Made by a program: the position numbers and the translations under genes. 64,000 nucleotides of DNA from Alterisphingorhabdus sp051668705 (lineage in GTDB: Bacteria; Pseudomonadota; Alphaproteobacteria; Sphingomonadales; Sphingomonadaceae). Below are positions 51,727 through 60,956 of the stretch, in pieces. The first letter of the stretch is position 1. Every line of letters starts with the position of its first letter. The DNA lies in NCBI RefSeq assembly GCF_051668705.1, contig NZ_CP196351.1, positions 2,790,001 through 2,854,000 of the forward strand, read 5' to 3'. The notes beneath the pieces were generated by a model. That model saw only the letters and a list, made by a program, of their open reading frames with translations, searched no databases and was not told where the DNA came from.

Positions 51727-52941
51727 TCATGCGCCGGGATAGGCCATATTCAGGGTTTTAAGTGCTTTGGCAAGCAAGGTTTCATCATCATCCGCCGCCA
51801 GCTCCAAAGCCGCAGGGCCACCATTAAATGCCAATATCACTGGCGCATCCAGATATTTGTGAAATGTCATCCAGTCATTGAAGTGACCGCGCGGCAAGGC
51901 ATTCTCTGGCGTAGTAATATAGGTCGTGTCGTCCCAAAAGACACTATCAAATAACAGATAGAGCTTATCCAGCGTGCCCATCCCCATTTGCGCAATCGCC
52001 TCTTGCTTGGTTGGGGGTAACGGTGGCTCAAAAAATATGCCGCCTTGCTTCAAAACACCAAGCGGGACACTGATGATCACCGCGTCAAAGCGCGCATTGA
52101 TGCCCCCATTGTGGCGGATGGTAACGCCATCTGCATCATAGCGCACATGCTCAACCGGTGCAGAAAGCTGCACCGTATAATCGCCTGACAGTCCGGCAAA
52201 GATATTGTCATACCCGCTGGGGAGAATATTATCCGGCCCCGCATAGCCATCATGATCCTCATAAAGATCGAGGTTAAGCGTTTTGGGATCTGCGCCAAGG
52301 CTATTCTGTTCATCGGCAATCATATCCAGCCAGTCAGGCGCCAGATTATCGGGAATAAGCCTGCCATCACCGCCCCTTACGGCCATATCCTTGCCGTTTT
52401 CTATCCGCGTAATGTCATGCGCATCCGCCAGTGCGCTAATCGGATTGCCACTAATGCCATGTATCCAGCTTGCCCCTAGGTCCAGCGGCGGGCCAAGATC
52501 GCGATTGGTCCAGACCCGTCCGCCAATCCGGTCACGCGCTTCGAATATCGTCACACCTTTGCCAGACGCCGCCAATCTTTGCGCAGCAGAAAGGCCGCTA
52601 ACCCCTGCGCCGATAATAGCAATATTCTGCGCGGCAGCCGCATATGTGCAAAGAGTATCTGCAGCCCTTTGACCAGATTCCAAAGCAGCGTGCACCGTGC
52701 TGCTATAATCCGGGTGCATGGCTTCACCGGCAAAGAATATACGATCAGCAACCGGCGCAGCCAATGGCGTAACCAGAGAACGGTCCGTGCCTTTCACAAA
52801 ATGCGAATAGGAGCCAAAGCTAAACGGGTCTTTGCTCCAATTGGTGCGCAAATAGCCAATTAATTTGCGATTCCCGGCCATCATGCCGGGCGCAGCTGCA
52901 AAACCCTTCAGAGATGGGGATGCCATTTTTTCGAAACTCAT
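51727..52941 (-). CDS. Circularly permuted flavin amine oxidase-like protein
   Basis: 404 residues from the ATG at 52941 (GGGG eight bases upstream; GTG at 52950 alternative). The order of parts is reversed relative to the family. Residues about 27-96 (RTNWSKDPFSFGSYSHFVKG ... RIFFAGEAMHPDYSSTVHAALESGQRAA) are normally the C-terminal end. Residues about 105-160 (NIAIIGAGVSGLSAAQRLAA ... RIGGRVWT ... LDLGASWIHG) are normally the N-terminal FAD-binding Rossmann start. The protein ends at LNMAYPGA, exactly where the family would continue into the RTNW segment. One uninterrupted frame, all FAD motifs present once, so it could fold. Substrate unknown. Confidence 0.85.
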   Translation of the reverse strand: MSFEKMASPSLKGFAAAPGMMAGNRKLIGYLRTNWSKDPFSFGSYSHFVKGTDRSLVTPLAAPVADRIFFAGEAMHPDYSSTVHAALESGQRAADTLCTYAAAAQNIAIIGAGVSGLSAAQRLAASGKGVTIFEARDRIGGRVWTNRDLGPPLDLGASWIHGISGNPISALADAHDITRIENGKDMAVRGGDGRLIPDNLAPDWLDMIADEQNSLGADPKTLNLDLYEDHDGYAGPDNILPSGYDNIFAGLSGDYTVQLSAPVEHVRYDADGVTIRHNGGINARFDAVIISVPLGVLKQGGIFFEPPLPPTKQEAIAQMGMGTLDKLYLLFDSVFWDDTTYITTPENALPRGHFNDWMTFHKYLDAPVILAFNGGPAALELAADDDETLLAKALKTLNMAYPGA

Positions 52942-53069
52942 AATGATCACCCCTTTGGTGCAGGTTCGCGGCGCAATTGCATCCTGTTACAGCAGTTGAT
53001 AGCCCCATAGAAGCGCAATAGGGCAAGATCATCATTGCCAGCCGTGCAAAATTGCTTAGACAAGCGCGC

Positions 53070-54656
53070 ATGAGCCAGACAGAAGCCAATAGCCGCCGCA
53101 CCTTTGCCATTATCTCGCACCCCGATGCGGGTAAGACCACTTTGACTGAGAAGCTGCTTTTAACCGGCGGCGCCATCCATTTGGCGGGCGAAGTGAAAGC
53201 GCGCGGGCAAGCACGGCGCGCACGATCCGACTGGATGAAGATTGAACAGCAGCGCGGCATTTCCGTGACCTCCAGCGTGATGACCTTTGAGCGGACGGGT
53301 GCCAACGGTGAAACCATCACCTTCAACCTGCTCGACACGCCGGGGCACGAAGACTTTTCTGAAGATACCTATCGCACACTGACCGCGGTTGACAGCGCGA
53401 TCATGGTCATTGACGCGGCCAAGGGCATAGAGCCGCAAACCCGCAAATTGTTTGAAGTGTGCCGTTTGCGATCCGTGCCCATCATCACCTTCATCAACAA
53501 GGTGGACCGCGAAGGCCGCGACCCGTTTGAGCTGATTGACGAAGTGGCCGATATGCTGGCGCTGGATGTCTGCCCGATGAGCTGGCCCGCTGGCATGGGT
53601 GGATTGTTCGAAGGTATTTACAGCCTGGAAAGCCATAGACTGAGCCAGCCCGAGGGTGAGAGCAAAGAATATATGGGCGATGCCAAGTCTTTTGACGGTT
53701 TGGATGACCCGGCTTTGGCAGATTATCTGTCTGCCGATGCTTTGGAACGGCTGCGCGAAGAGGCTGGGCTGGCCGCCGCCTATTCCAGCTTTGATTTGGA
53801 TGATTACCGCGCGGGCAATCTGACCCCGGTTTATTTCGGCTCTGCGCTCAAGCAATTTGGTGTTGAGGAATTGATTGAGGCGATTGCCGCCCATGCGCCG
53901 CCGCCGCGCCCACAGCCAGCTGAGCCAGAGGAAATTGACCCTGCCCTGCCCGAAGTGACGGGTTTTATCTTCAAGGTACAGGCCAATATGGACCCGCAGC
54001 ACCGCGATCGTATTGCCTTTATGCGGCTATGTTCAGGACAGTTTAAGCGCGGCATGAAGCTGACGCCAAGCGGGCATGGCAAGCCTATTGCCGTGCATTC
54101 ACCCATCATGTTTTTCGCGCAAGATCGCGAAATCGCCGACATTGCTCTGCCCGGCGATATTATCGGCATTCCCAATCATGGCACATTGCGTGTGGGCGAT
54201 ACGCTGAGCGAAAAAAATGACGTGCGCATCACTGGCCTGCCCAATTTTGCGCCGGAAATTTTGCGCCGTGTCCAGCTAAAAGACCCAACCAAGACCAAGC
54301 AATTGCGTAAGGCATTGGATGACCTGTCTGAAGAAGGGGTGATTCAGGTTTTCTATCCGGAAATTGGCGGTCAGTGGATTGTTGGCGTGGTCGGGCAATT
54401 GCAATTGGAAGTGCTGATTTCGCGCCTTTCTGCGGAATATAAGGTGGAGGCCGTGCTGGAACAGGCGCCATTTGAAACCGCCCGATGGATTAGCGGCGAA
54501 GACAGCACACTCGACGCCTTTGCCCGGATATCGCAATCCAATCTGGCAAAGGACCGCGACGGCAATCTCGTCTTCCTAGCGCGTTCGGCTTGGGATGTTG
54601 GTTACCAGGAAGAGAAAAACCCCGATATTGCGTTTAAAGCGACGAGGGAGCGGTGA
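53070..54656 (+). CDS. prfC: Peptide chain release factor 3
   Basis: 528 residues from the ATG at 53070; an in-frame TTG at 53052 adds six residues. Translational GTPase: ISHPDAGKTTLTEKLL (G1), RGISVTSSVMTFE, LLDTPGHEDFSEDTYRTL (G3) and FINKVDREGRDPFELIDE (G4). It recycles RF1/RF2 from the ribosome after peptide release. Confidence 0.97.
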   Translation: MSQTEANSRRTFAIISHPDAGKTTLTEKLLLTGGAIHLAGEVKARGQARRARSDWMKIEQQRGISVTSSVMTFERTGANGETITFNLLDTPGHEDFSEDTYRTLTAVDSAIMVIDAAKGIEPQTRKLFEVCRLRSVPIITFINKVDREGRDPFELIDEVADMLALDVCPMSWPAGMGGLFEGIYSLESHRLSQPEGESKEYMGDAKSFDGLDDPALADYLSADALERLREEAGLAAAYSSFDLDDYRAGNLTPVYFGSALKQFGVEELIEAIAAHAPPPRPQPAEPEEIDPALPEVTGFIFKVQANMDPQHRDRIAFMRLCSGQFKRGMKLTPSGHGKPIAVHSPIMFFAQDREIADIALPGDIIGIPNHGTLRVGDTLSEKNDVRITGLPNFAPEILRRVQLKDPTKTKQLRKALDDLSEEGVIQVFYPEIGGQWIVGVVGQLQLEVLISRLSAEYKVEAVLEQAPFETARWISGEDSTLDAFARISQSNLAKDRDGNLVFLARSAWDVGYQEEKNPDIAFKATRER

Positions 54657-54660
54657 TGTA

Positions 54661-55284
54661 GTGTCTACCGATCTTCTGCGTAAAATTGTCAAAGAATCAG
54701 TGAAAGTTTTGTTTGACCAAATAACTGGTGGCCGCATTAGCTGCGAAAGTGAGGCAACGCTCCAACTACATCTCGGTAGAATCATATCACAAGTCAGTGA
54801 CCTGTTGATCACTCAACCTAACCAGACAATCAGCTTGGAACTAGAGAAACCGCTGCCGAAAGAGTTGGGCTTAAAGGGCCGGATTGACATTTGGTTTTCA
54901 ATCGGAGGTGAACAAGCAGAAGCACCTTTAAGGTGCGCAATGGAACTCAAATTTTTTAAGAAAGCGAACCATAGAGAACCTAATAACAGGTACGATGTTT
55001 TCAAAGATATTGCGCGGCTAGAACGGTGCAATATCTGCGCAGATGTAGCTTACATGCTCGTAGCTACAGACCATGACCACTACATTTCTCAAGAAGAATA
55101 TAGCCCAGACACCGCCGATTTTGATTTTCGCAATGGTAAGAAATATTCTGCTGGCAATGAGTTAACGTACCGTACTGGGAATTATGGCAACCCCATTTCC
55201 CTGAAAAATCATTACGAATTTATATGGTCCTCTAGCATGGGTGGCTTAAAATATCTGCTTTTAGAGGTTCCAGTTAAAACATAG
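54661..55284 (+). CDS. Putative PD-(D/E)XK nuclease-like protein
   Basis: 207 residues from a GTG 4 bases after the prfC stop (GAGGGAG upstream). The frame is open back into prfC, but that part is shadow coding. LGLKGRIDIWFSIGGEQ followed by CAMELKFFKKANHREPNNRYDVFKDI gives a D...ExK arrangement, and the opening SEATLQLHLGRII resembles the helix before it in restriction-fold proteins. Its composition is AT-rich against GC-richer neighbours, suggesting acquisition. No methylase partner is nearby. A palindromic repeat follows directly. Confidence 0.6.
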   Translation: MSTDLLRKIVKESVKVLFDQITGGRISCESEATLQLHLGRIISQVSDLLITQPNQTISLELEKPLPKELGLKGRIDIWFSIGGEQAEAPLRCAMELKFFKKANHREPNNRYDVFKDIARLERCNICADVAYMLVATDHDHYISQEEYSPDTADFDFRNGKKYSAGNELTYRTGNYGNPISLKNHYEFIWSSSMGGLKYLLLEVPVKT

Positions 55285-55291
55285 AAAATAT

Positions 55292-55385
55292 CGTCATTGC
55301 GAGCGAAGCGCGGCAATCCAGAGCAACGCGCGCCGCGCTGGATTGCCGCGTCACCCGAACACCGTTCGGCTTCCTGGCAATGACG
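55292..55385. repeat. Compound palindromic intergenic repeat
   Basis: CGTCATTGC (55292-55300) and GCAATGACG (55377-55385) are outer arms; CGGCAATCCAG (55311-55321) and CTGGATTGCCG (55338-55348) are inner arms around a CGCGCG-rich centre. A CATTGCGAGC...GCGGCAATCCA repeat of this kind recurs in many alphaproteobacteria. It starts 8 bases after the nuclease-like gene and may serve as its terminator. Confidence 0.75.
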
Positions 55386-55506
55386 CTGTTTTATCTGTGC
55401 GTCTTGGTGTGGCATCATTCTCACCAAGACATAACGCCATCACATACCGCATTTTTTTCATCATTCCTCTTTGCTGGTTAGCGGCCATGCGCTAAATGCT
55501 TGCGCC

Positions 55507-56646
55507 ATGAATGATGTAGCCCCTTTTACAGGCCCGCAAGCCAAGCCGTGGATTAACGAACTTGCGCCTTATCAGCCCGGTAAGGCCAAGGCGAAAGATG
55601 GCCGGGCGCTGAAAAAGCTGTCGGCCAATGAAAATCCGCTAGGCTGTGCGCCCGCAGCGCTGGCGATCCTGCGCGGAGAGGGCGATACAGCGCCATCGGG
55701 CGATGATGGTGCACGCTATCCCGACCCCGATTGCACAGCGCTGCGCAGTGCGCTTGGCGCGCATCATCAATTGCCGCCTGAACAGATCATCTGCGGCACC
55801 GGTTCGGATGAGCTGCTCAATCTGGCGGCGCAGGCTTATGCGGCGCAGGGTGATGAGATTATTCATGTGCGCTATGGCTTTGCTGTTTATGACATTGCCA
55901 CCCGCCGCATTGGCGCAACGCCGGTCGTGGTGCCCGATGCGCATTATGCCAGCGACCTTGATGCGATATTGGCCGCTATCACCCCGCGCACTCGCGTTAT
56001 CTATCTGGCCAACCCCAATAACCCGACCGGCACCATGGTTTCTGATGCCGATATGGCCGCATTTCATGCCGCATTGCCGCCGCATATATTGCTGGTGTTG
56101 GATCAGGCCTATGCCGAATATCTGGACGATGATGGGCCACAGGCTTTTGATCTGGCGCGCACGGCAAACAATGTTTTGATCACGCGCACATTCTCCAAAA
56201 TCTATGGTCTGGCGGCGCAGCGTATTGGCTATGCTTTTGGTGCACCCGCGCTGATTGATACATTAAACCGCATCCGCGCACCATTTAACGTCACCACCAC
56301 CGGCCAAGCCACCGCCATAGCCGCTTTGGGCGATCAGCATTTTGTGCAGCAATCACGCGCGCACAACAACACATGGCGCGATTGGCTAACGCGTGAGATT
56401 GGCGCTCTGGGCAATGGCGGTCTGACCGCCATTGCCAGCCATGCCAATTTTCTGCTGGTGCGTTTTGATGGCGCTTTGACGGCAGAGGCCGCGCTTAATG
56501 GCTTGGCCGATCAAGGCTATATGACCCGCTGGCTACCTGGCCAAGGATTGCCCGATTGCCTGCGCATCACCATTGGCGATGAAGCGGATATGCGCAGCGT
56601 GGCCGCCATATTGCGGCAATTGGTGCAACAGGCGGACCAGCTATGA
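55507..56646 (+). CDS. hisC: Histidinol-phosphate aminotransferase
   Basis: 379 residues from the ATG at 55507. PLP motifs: KLSANENPLGCAPAAL, IICGTGSDELLNLAAQAY, VIYLANPNNPTGTMV, LVLDQAYAEYLDDDG and TRTFSKIYGLAAQRIGY (Lys). Beside tyrC, and known to double as an aromatic aminotransferase in some bacteria. Its stop overlaps the tyrC start. Confidence 0.93.
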   Translation: MNDVAPFTGPQAKPWINELAPYQPGKAKAKDGRALKKLSANENPLGCAPAALAILRGEGDTAPSGDDGARYPDPDCTALRSALGAHHQLPPEQIICGTGSDELLNLAAQAYAAQGDEIIHVRYGFAVYDIATRRIGATPVVVPDAHYASDLDAILAAITPRTRVIYLANPNNPTGTMVSDADMAAFHAALPPHILLVLDQAYAEYLDDDGPQAFDLARTANNVLITRTFSKIYGLAAQRIGYAFGAPALIDTLNRIRAPFNVTTTGQATAIAALGDQHFVQQSRAHNNTWRDWLTREIGALGNGGLTAIASHANFLLVRFDGALTAEAALNGLADQGYMTRWLPGQGLPDCLRITIGDEADMRSVAAILRQLVQQADQL

Positions 56647-57554
56647 GCGGATTTCACCATCTTGCACTGATCGGCATGGGGTTGATAGGCAGCTCCATTG
56701 CCCGCGCTGCACGTGCGGCATTGCCTGATCTGGCAATATCCGGCTTTGACAGCGATGCAGGCACCGTAGAGCGTGTGCGTGCTTTGGGCCTGTGCGACCA
56801 AGTGCATCAGGATTATACGGCATTGGCTGAGGCCGATCTGGTGATTTTGTGCGTGCCCGTGGGCGCGATTGGCAAGGTTGCCAGTGATATTGCGCCCCAT
56901 GTGCACAAAAATGCCGTTATCAGCGATGTTGGTTCATGCAAGGCCAGCGTTTTGGCCGATCTGGCGCAGCAATTGCCTAGCCATAGCATTATCCCTGCCC
57001 ACCCTGTTGCCGGCACAGAGAAAAGTGGCCCCGATGCCGGTTTTGCCAGCCTGTTTGCCGGACGCTGGTGCATCATCACACCGCCGGACAATGCCAATAA
57101 CGATGACGTGCAAAAGGTCAGCGATTTCTGGACTGGTCTGGGCGCCAATGTCGAAACCATGGATGCCGAACATCATGATATGGTGTTGGCGGTTACCAGC
57201 CATTTGCCGCACCTCATCGCCTATACCATTGTCGGCACTGCGTCCGATTTGGAGGATGTGACCCGTTCTGAAGTTATCAAATATTCCGCGGGCGGCTTTC
57301 GTGACTTTACCCGCATCGCGGCCAGCAACCCAGTGATGTGGCGTGATGTCTTTATGTCTAACAAAGAAGCGGTATTGGCAATGCTTCAGCGCTTCACTGA
57401 AGACCTGACCGCATTGCAACGCGCGATCCGCCGGGATGAGGGGGACGTCTTGGAAGAGATGTTCACGCGCACCCGCGACATCCGACGCAATATCATTGAG
57501 GAGGGCCAAGACGTCGCCGCACCAGATTTTGGCCGCGAGAGAAAAGACCAATAG
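56643..57554 (+). CDS. tyrC: Prephenate/arogenate dehydrogenase
   Basis: 303 residues. NAD(P) loop LIGMGLIGSSIARAAR, then ISDVGSCKASVL, IPAHPVAGTEKSGPDAGFASLFAGRWCIITP and VTSHLPHLIAYTIVG, the TyrA-type dehydrogenase active site. Commits prephenate or arogenate to tyrosine. The name tyrC follows usage for the hisC-linked arogenate-type enzyme; preference between substrates is not visible. Confidence 0.92.
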   Translation: MSGFHHLALIGMGLIGSSIARAARAALPDLAISGFDSDAGTVERVRALGLCDQVHQDYTALAEADLVILCVPVGAIGKVASDIAPHVHKNAVISDVGSCKASVLADLAQQLPSHSIIPAHPVAGTEKSGPDAGFASLFAGRWCIITPPDNANNDDVQKVSDFWTGLGANVETMDAEHHDMVLAVTSHLPHLIAYTIVGTASDLEDVTRSEVIKYSAGGFRDFTRIAASNPVMWRDVFMSNKEAVLAMLQRFTEDLTALQRAIRRDEGDVLEEMFTRTRDIRRNIIEEGQDVAAPDFGRERKDQ

Positions 57555-57634
57555 CTTTTGCGAACCCAATGCCATTTGGAGCGAATGCTACGGTTAGATT
57601 ACGTTCACCGATCACTCCGACTGGACATTATAGC

Positions 57635-58658
57635 TTAGCCCTTAGGCTGATTGCGCGTTCGCCAACGCAAAAGCCACAGACCAGCTGCTCCACCGCGGCA
57701 CCGGTCCATGGCTCTATAAGAGGCAAGGCGAAAAATCTCTCCGTCCCACACCCATGAGGCAGAACGGCCGCAATCGCCTAGCCCACGCCCTTTGGCAAGT
57801 TCCGTTAGCAATGCGTAATCATCAGAATATCCCGCGCCGGTTAGTGCATAGAGCCAATATGGCTCTGCATATTCGCGAGGTTTGACTGGCTGTTCGATTG
57901 TTGCCGGTCGCCATTTGCCATTTGCCATTTTGATCAATCACAACAATGATCACTGAACCCTGATATGCACCGAAGAAGCATGGCACGATCCCTAATGTCG
58001 ATTGCGCATCCAGCCGATAGGTTTCCACTCTGTTCGGCCTATCGCCCAGATCGCACTCGCCTAGAGATCTAATGGCAGCGATATCGGAAACGGTTAGAGA
58101 GAGCGGCGGTAAATCTGATGCTGGCGGCTTTATAATATTGGGTAGCGGCGGAGGGGGCGGAACGCTATTGGCCGGTCGCGGGCCGATTGCAACCAGCGCT
58201 GTTACGCTTCCCGCACGCTTTTGCCGGTCGTCGATCCAGCGTAAAGCGGCACTGCTGCCCGAAACAGGCAGCAGGCCAATGACATTGCCCCCATCATCGA
58301 TAACCTCTGCCTTTCGCGCCTTTGCAAGGGTTCTTAACAGCGCAAAACTGTCGCCAACTGGCGCGCCGTTTTCATCAAAACCAAAGCCGGTCATCTGGCC
58401 ATCAATTTTCAATCGCACCGATTTTGGACTGCGCTGCGCTGCGTCTGCATAAGTTTCTATTTTGGGTGATGACAATGCCTGTGCATCACGCGTTACGAAA
58501 AGCTGCCATTCATTGTCTGTGGCGGAACCTCTCTCTATAACCGCACTGGCTTCACAATGAAGGCCATTGTCACATGCGACTATCCATTCACCAAATTCTG
58601 CAGACTCCGGCACAGGTGCGATAACAAGAGTGGCAGCGGCAAGAAAAGAGGATATCAT
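57635..58658 (-). pseudogene. DUF1176 family exported protein, frameshifted by a 7-bp tandem duplication
   Basis: The gene starts at 58658 with a signal peptide (MISSFLAAATLVIAPVPESA) and DUF1176 features (EFGEWIVACDNGLHCEA, LSLTVSDIAAIRSLGECD). At 57910-57930 the + strand carries three tandem copies of GCCATTT. With three copies the frame derails after DQNGKWQMA; with two it would read DQNGKWRPA and continue into EQPVKPREYAEPYWLYALTG, then KGRGLGDCGRSASWVWDGEIFRL and CRGG, the typical DUF1176 C-terminus, to the stop at 57635. Either recently inactivated or switching by slippage. Confidence 0.85.
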
Positions 58659-58770
58659 GCATTTATCCCAATATTGGAATGACATTTCTATGAGATGACA
58701 CACCGGGCATGAATATCAAATGGATAAAGCTGATGAACGGCCAAGTATAGTAACGCACAAAGGCAAAAGG

Positions 58771-59496
58771 CTAATCATCAGTCTCTGGCAGCGTGTTCAA
58801 CGCGTTGATCGCAGCGCTCACACGTGCTTCAATTTCTTCACGCGGCAGACCAGCCGGTATTGGCTCCCCCACCTTATAGCGGATCACGCCAGGGCGGCGC
58901 AGAAAGCCATTTGGGGCGAGCAACTTACCGCTATCGACAGCCACTGGAACCACGGTCAAGCCAAAGGCACGATATAGCCCGGCAAAACCTGACTGTAACG
59001 GCGCGCGCTCTCCATGCGGTACCCTTGTGCCCTCTGGGAAAATCACTAAGGGGCGGCCATCGGCAACATAGGCCTTGCCCGCCTTCATCATCAGGCGCAG
59101 CGCCTTGGCGCCCCCCTCACGATCAACAAAGATCATGCCATAGGTGCCGGCTACCTTATTCCACAGCGGAATATCCGCCAATTGACGCTTGGCAATGGTC
59201 ACGGGCCGGTCATGCAGCCTGAGCACTTCAATAGTTTCAAACATGCTTTCATGCTTGATTGCATAGAGCACTGGCCCATGACGAAAATGGCCATCAACCT
59301 CTACTTTAATGCCCAATATCCAGCGCACACAATAGTAATGAAACCGGCCCCAGCCTTGCGAAAAGGCGCGTAGCCCGGGTGTCCATATATAGGCCAGAAC
59401 AAAACCGCCCACGACATAGGGAATAGAACCAATATAAAAGACGATCACAAAAAGCAGTGACCGCAAAGTGGCTAATAAAGTGCGCAAAATAGCCAT
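58771..59496 (-). CDS. plsC: 1-acyl-sn-glycerol-3-phosphate acyltransferase
   Basis: 241 residues. N-terminal membrane segment(s), then AIKHESMFET (the HX4D motif in its HX4E version), MIFVDREGGAKALR and VIFPEGTRVPHGERAP. Makes phosphatidic acid for phospholipid synthesis at the inner membrane. Starts 9 bases after the DUF218 gene, in the ftsE-ftsX run. Confidence 0.93.
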   Translation of the reverse strand: MAILRTLLATLRSLLFVIVFYIGSIPYVVGGFVLAYIWTPGLRAFSQGWGRFHYYCVRWILGIKVEVDGHFRHGPVLYAIKHESMFETIEVLRLHDRPVTIAKRQLADIPLWNKVAGTYGMIFVDREGGAKALRLMMKAGKAYVADGRPLVIFPEGTRVPHGERAPLQSGFAGLYRAFGLTVVPVAVDSGKLLAPNGFLRRPGVIRYKVGEPIPAGLPREEIEARVSAAINALNTLPETDD

Positions 59497-59505
59497 GTCA
59501 GAGCA

Positions 59506-60060
59506 TCAAATACCCGATAATGCGCCAGCCAGACGCAGCAGATATTTGTTATATTCCAGAAAGAGAGCTTTGAGCGATACATTGACCACAACCGCATCGC
59601 GATAGGTTACCACGCCTTGCGGCAGGGCGCGTTCCATCTCAAAAGCAGCGCGGCGCATATGCCAGTTAGAGGTGATGAGCCGTACCGTTTCAAACTCACC
59701 TTTCGCGACCCAGCGCGCTGTTTCCAGCGCATTGGTCCGCGTATCAACTGCCGCAAAGCCCAAATCAATACAGCATGCAAACGCCTCTGCCTGATCCGGA
59801 TATTGCGCTGCCAGTTCATCACGCTTCACCTGGCGGTCAACACCGGTAATGAGCATGGTTTGCGCGCCATCCTGCTGTAATATTTCCAACCCATGCTCAA
59901 TCCGCCCGCCTTCACCGGTAAGAACGACAATAGCATCGGTTTTGCGGATATCATCAGAGCTTTGCAATGCTGTATCAAGCGGCTGAGGCAGCATTATGGA
60001 AAACCAGGCAAAGCCCAATATCCAGCACAGCATAAGAAAGGCAATTAAACGAACAATCAC
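59506..60060 (-). CDS. YdcF/SanA family DUF218 membrane-anchored protein
   Basis: 184 residues from a GTG at 60060 that overlaps the ftsX stop (GTGA). One N-terminal helix (about 5-25), then the DUF218 pattern: TDAIVVLTGEGGRIEHGLEIL, MLITGVD, RTNALETARWV and VRLITSNWHMRRAAFEMERAL. Related proteins (ElyC, SanA) influence envelope polysaccharide synthesis and vancomycin sensitivity. Confidence 0.85.
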   Translation of the reverse strand: MIVRLIAFLMLCWILGFAWFSIMLPQPLDTALQSSDDIRKTDAIVVLTGEGGRIEHGLEILQQDGAQTMLITGVDRQVKRDELAAQYPDQAEAFACCIDLGFAAVDTRTNALETARWVAKGEFETVRLITSNWHMRRAAFEMERALPQGVVTYRDAVVVNVSLKALFLEYNKYLLRLAGALSGI

Positions 60061-60956
60061 AGGGTTTTCCGTAAGGCAATAACAACAGTAAGGCGCGCAA
60101 CAATGGTCGCCAAGATTATACCCGATAGCGGAACAAGAACAAGCACAAGCAGATCCAGCCAATCCAACTGTCCTGAATTGAGAAGCCCTGCGCCAAGCCC
60201 ATCAATCTGACCGGAGAGGAGATAGAGCGCCAGTGCAGCAAGGCCAGAGCCCAACAGGCTGCCAAACAGAGCATCAAGCGCCACCCGCCGCTGAAACAGC
60301 CGCGCGACCTGTAGATCAGTCGAACCAAGCAAATGCATAACGCCGATGGTCTGCCCATGGGTGTTGAGCGCCCCGCGGACCGTCAAAACAACAATTGCCG
60401 CAGTGGCGACGCTGAGCAATATCACCAGAAACAGTGCCAGAAGCTGCAAAGACAGCAGCAAATCAAAGATCGGTTGCAGCCATTGGCCATGCGGATCAAG
60501 CCGCGCATCAGGGGACACAGCCACAATGAGCTTGCGCAATTCCTGCAGCGTCTGCGTTGTCATCGGACCAGCAATATCGACATCAATCATAGCCGGAATG
60601 GTTATCGCATCGTCCAGTATGTCCCCACCAAGCCATGGTGTAAGCAATTGCTGTAGCTCTTCATCAGATAAAGTGTCGCGCCGCGCAACTAATGGGCTGG
60701 CGTCAAGAGCTCTTTCAACCGCGGCTAATTGCTCATCACGCGCATCGCCATCACCCGCCAATATCTGTACGGTAACGCGGCCAGAAAGCTGAGCATTTAT
60801 GGCACTGGCCCCGCTGCGCAGCGAAAGCCCGGCCGCCACGGCCAATATCGTTAGAAAGATCATGATCGCGATGACCCAGGGCATGGGCCCGGCCAGCCGC
60901 GTATCGGGTATCAACCGCCTTTCCGCCCGCGATATTCCAAAAAAACCCAGCATCAA
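60057..60956 (-). CDS. ftsX: Cell division permease FtsX
   Basis: 299 residues. Four membrane helices: one near the N-terminus (PWVIAIMIFLTILAVAAGLSL), a periplasmic domain, and three more in the C-terminal half, ending LVLVPLSGIILATIVARLTVVIAL. Forms the FtsEX complex that couples division to peptidoglycan hydrolase control. Overlaps ftsE by 4 bases. Confidence 0.92.
   Translation of the reverse strand: MMLGFFGISRAERRLIPDTRLAGPMPWVIAIMIFLTILAVAAGLSLRSGASAINAQLSGRVTVQILAGDGDARDEQLAAVERALDASPLVARRDTLSDEELQQLLTPWLGGDILDDAITIPAMIDVDIAGPMTTQTLQELRKLIVAVSPDARLDPHGQWLQPIFDLLLSLQLLALFLVILLSVATAAIVVLTVRGALNTHGQTIGVMHLLGSTDLQVARLFQRRVALDALFGSLLGSGLAALALYLLSGQIDGLGAGLLNSGQLDWLDLLVLVLVPLSGIILATIVARLTVVIALRKTL

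Noticed and set aside
54595..54660. Upstream start of the nuclease-like gene inside prfC
   Set aside because: Those codons lie wholly in prfC in another frame; the GTG after the prfC stop has a ribosome site.
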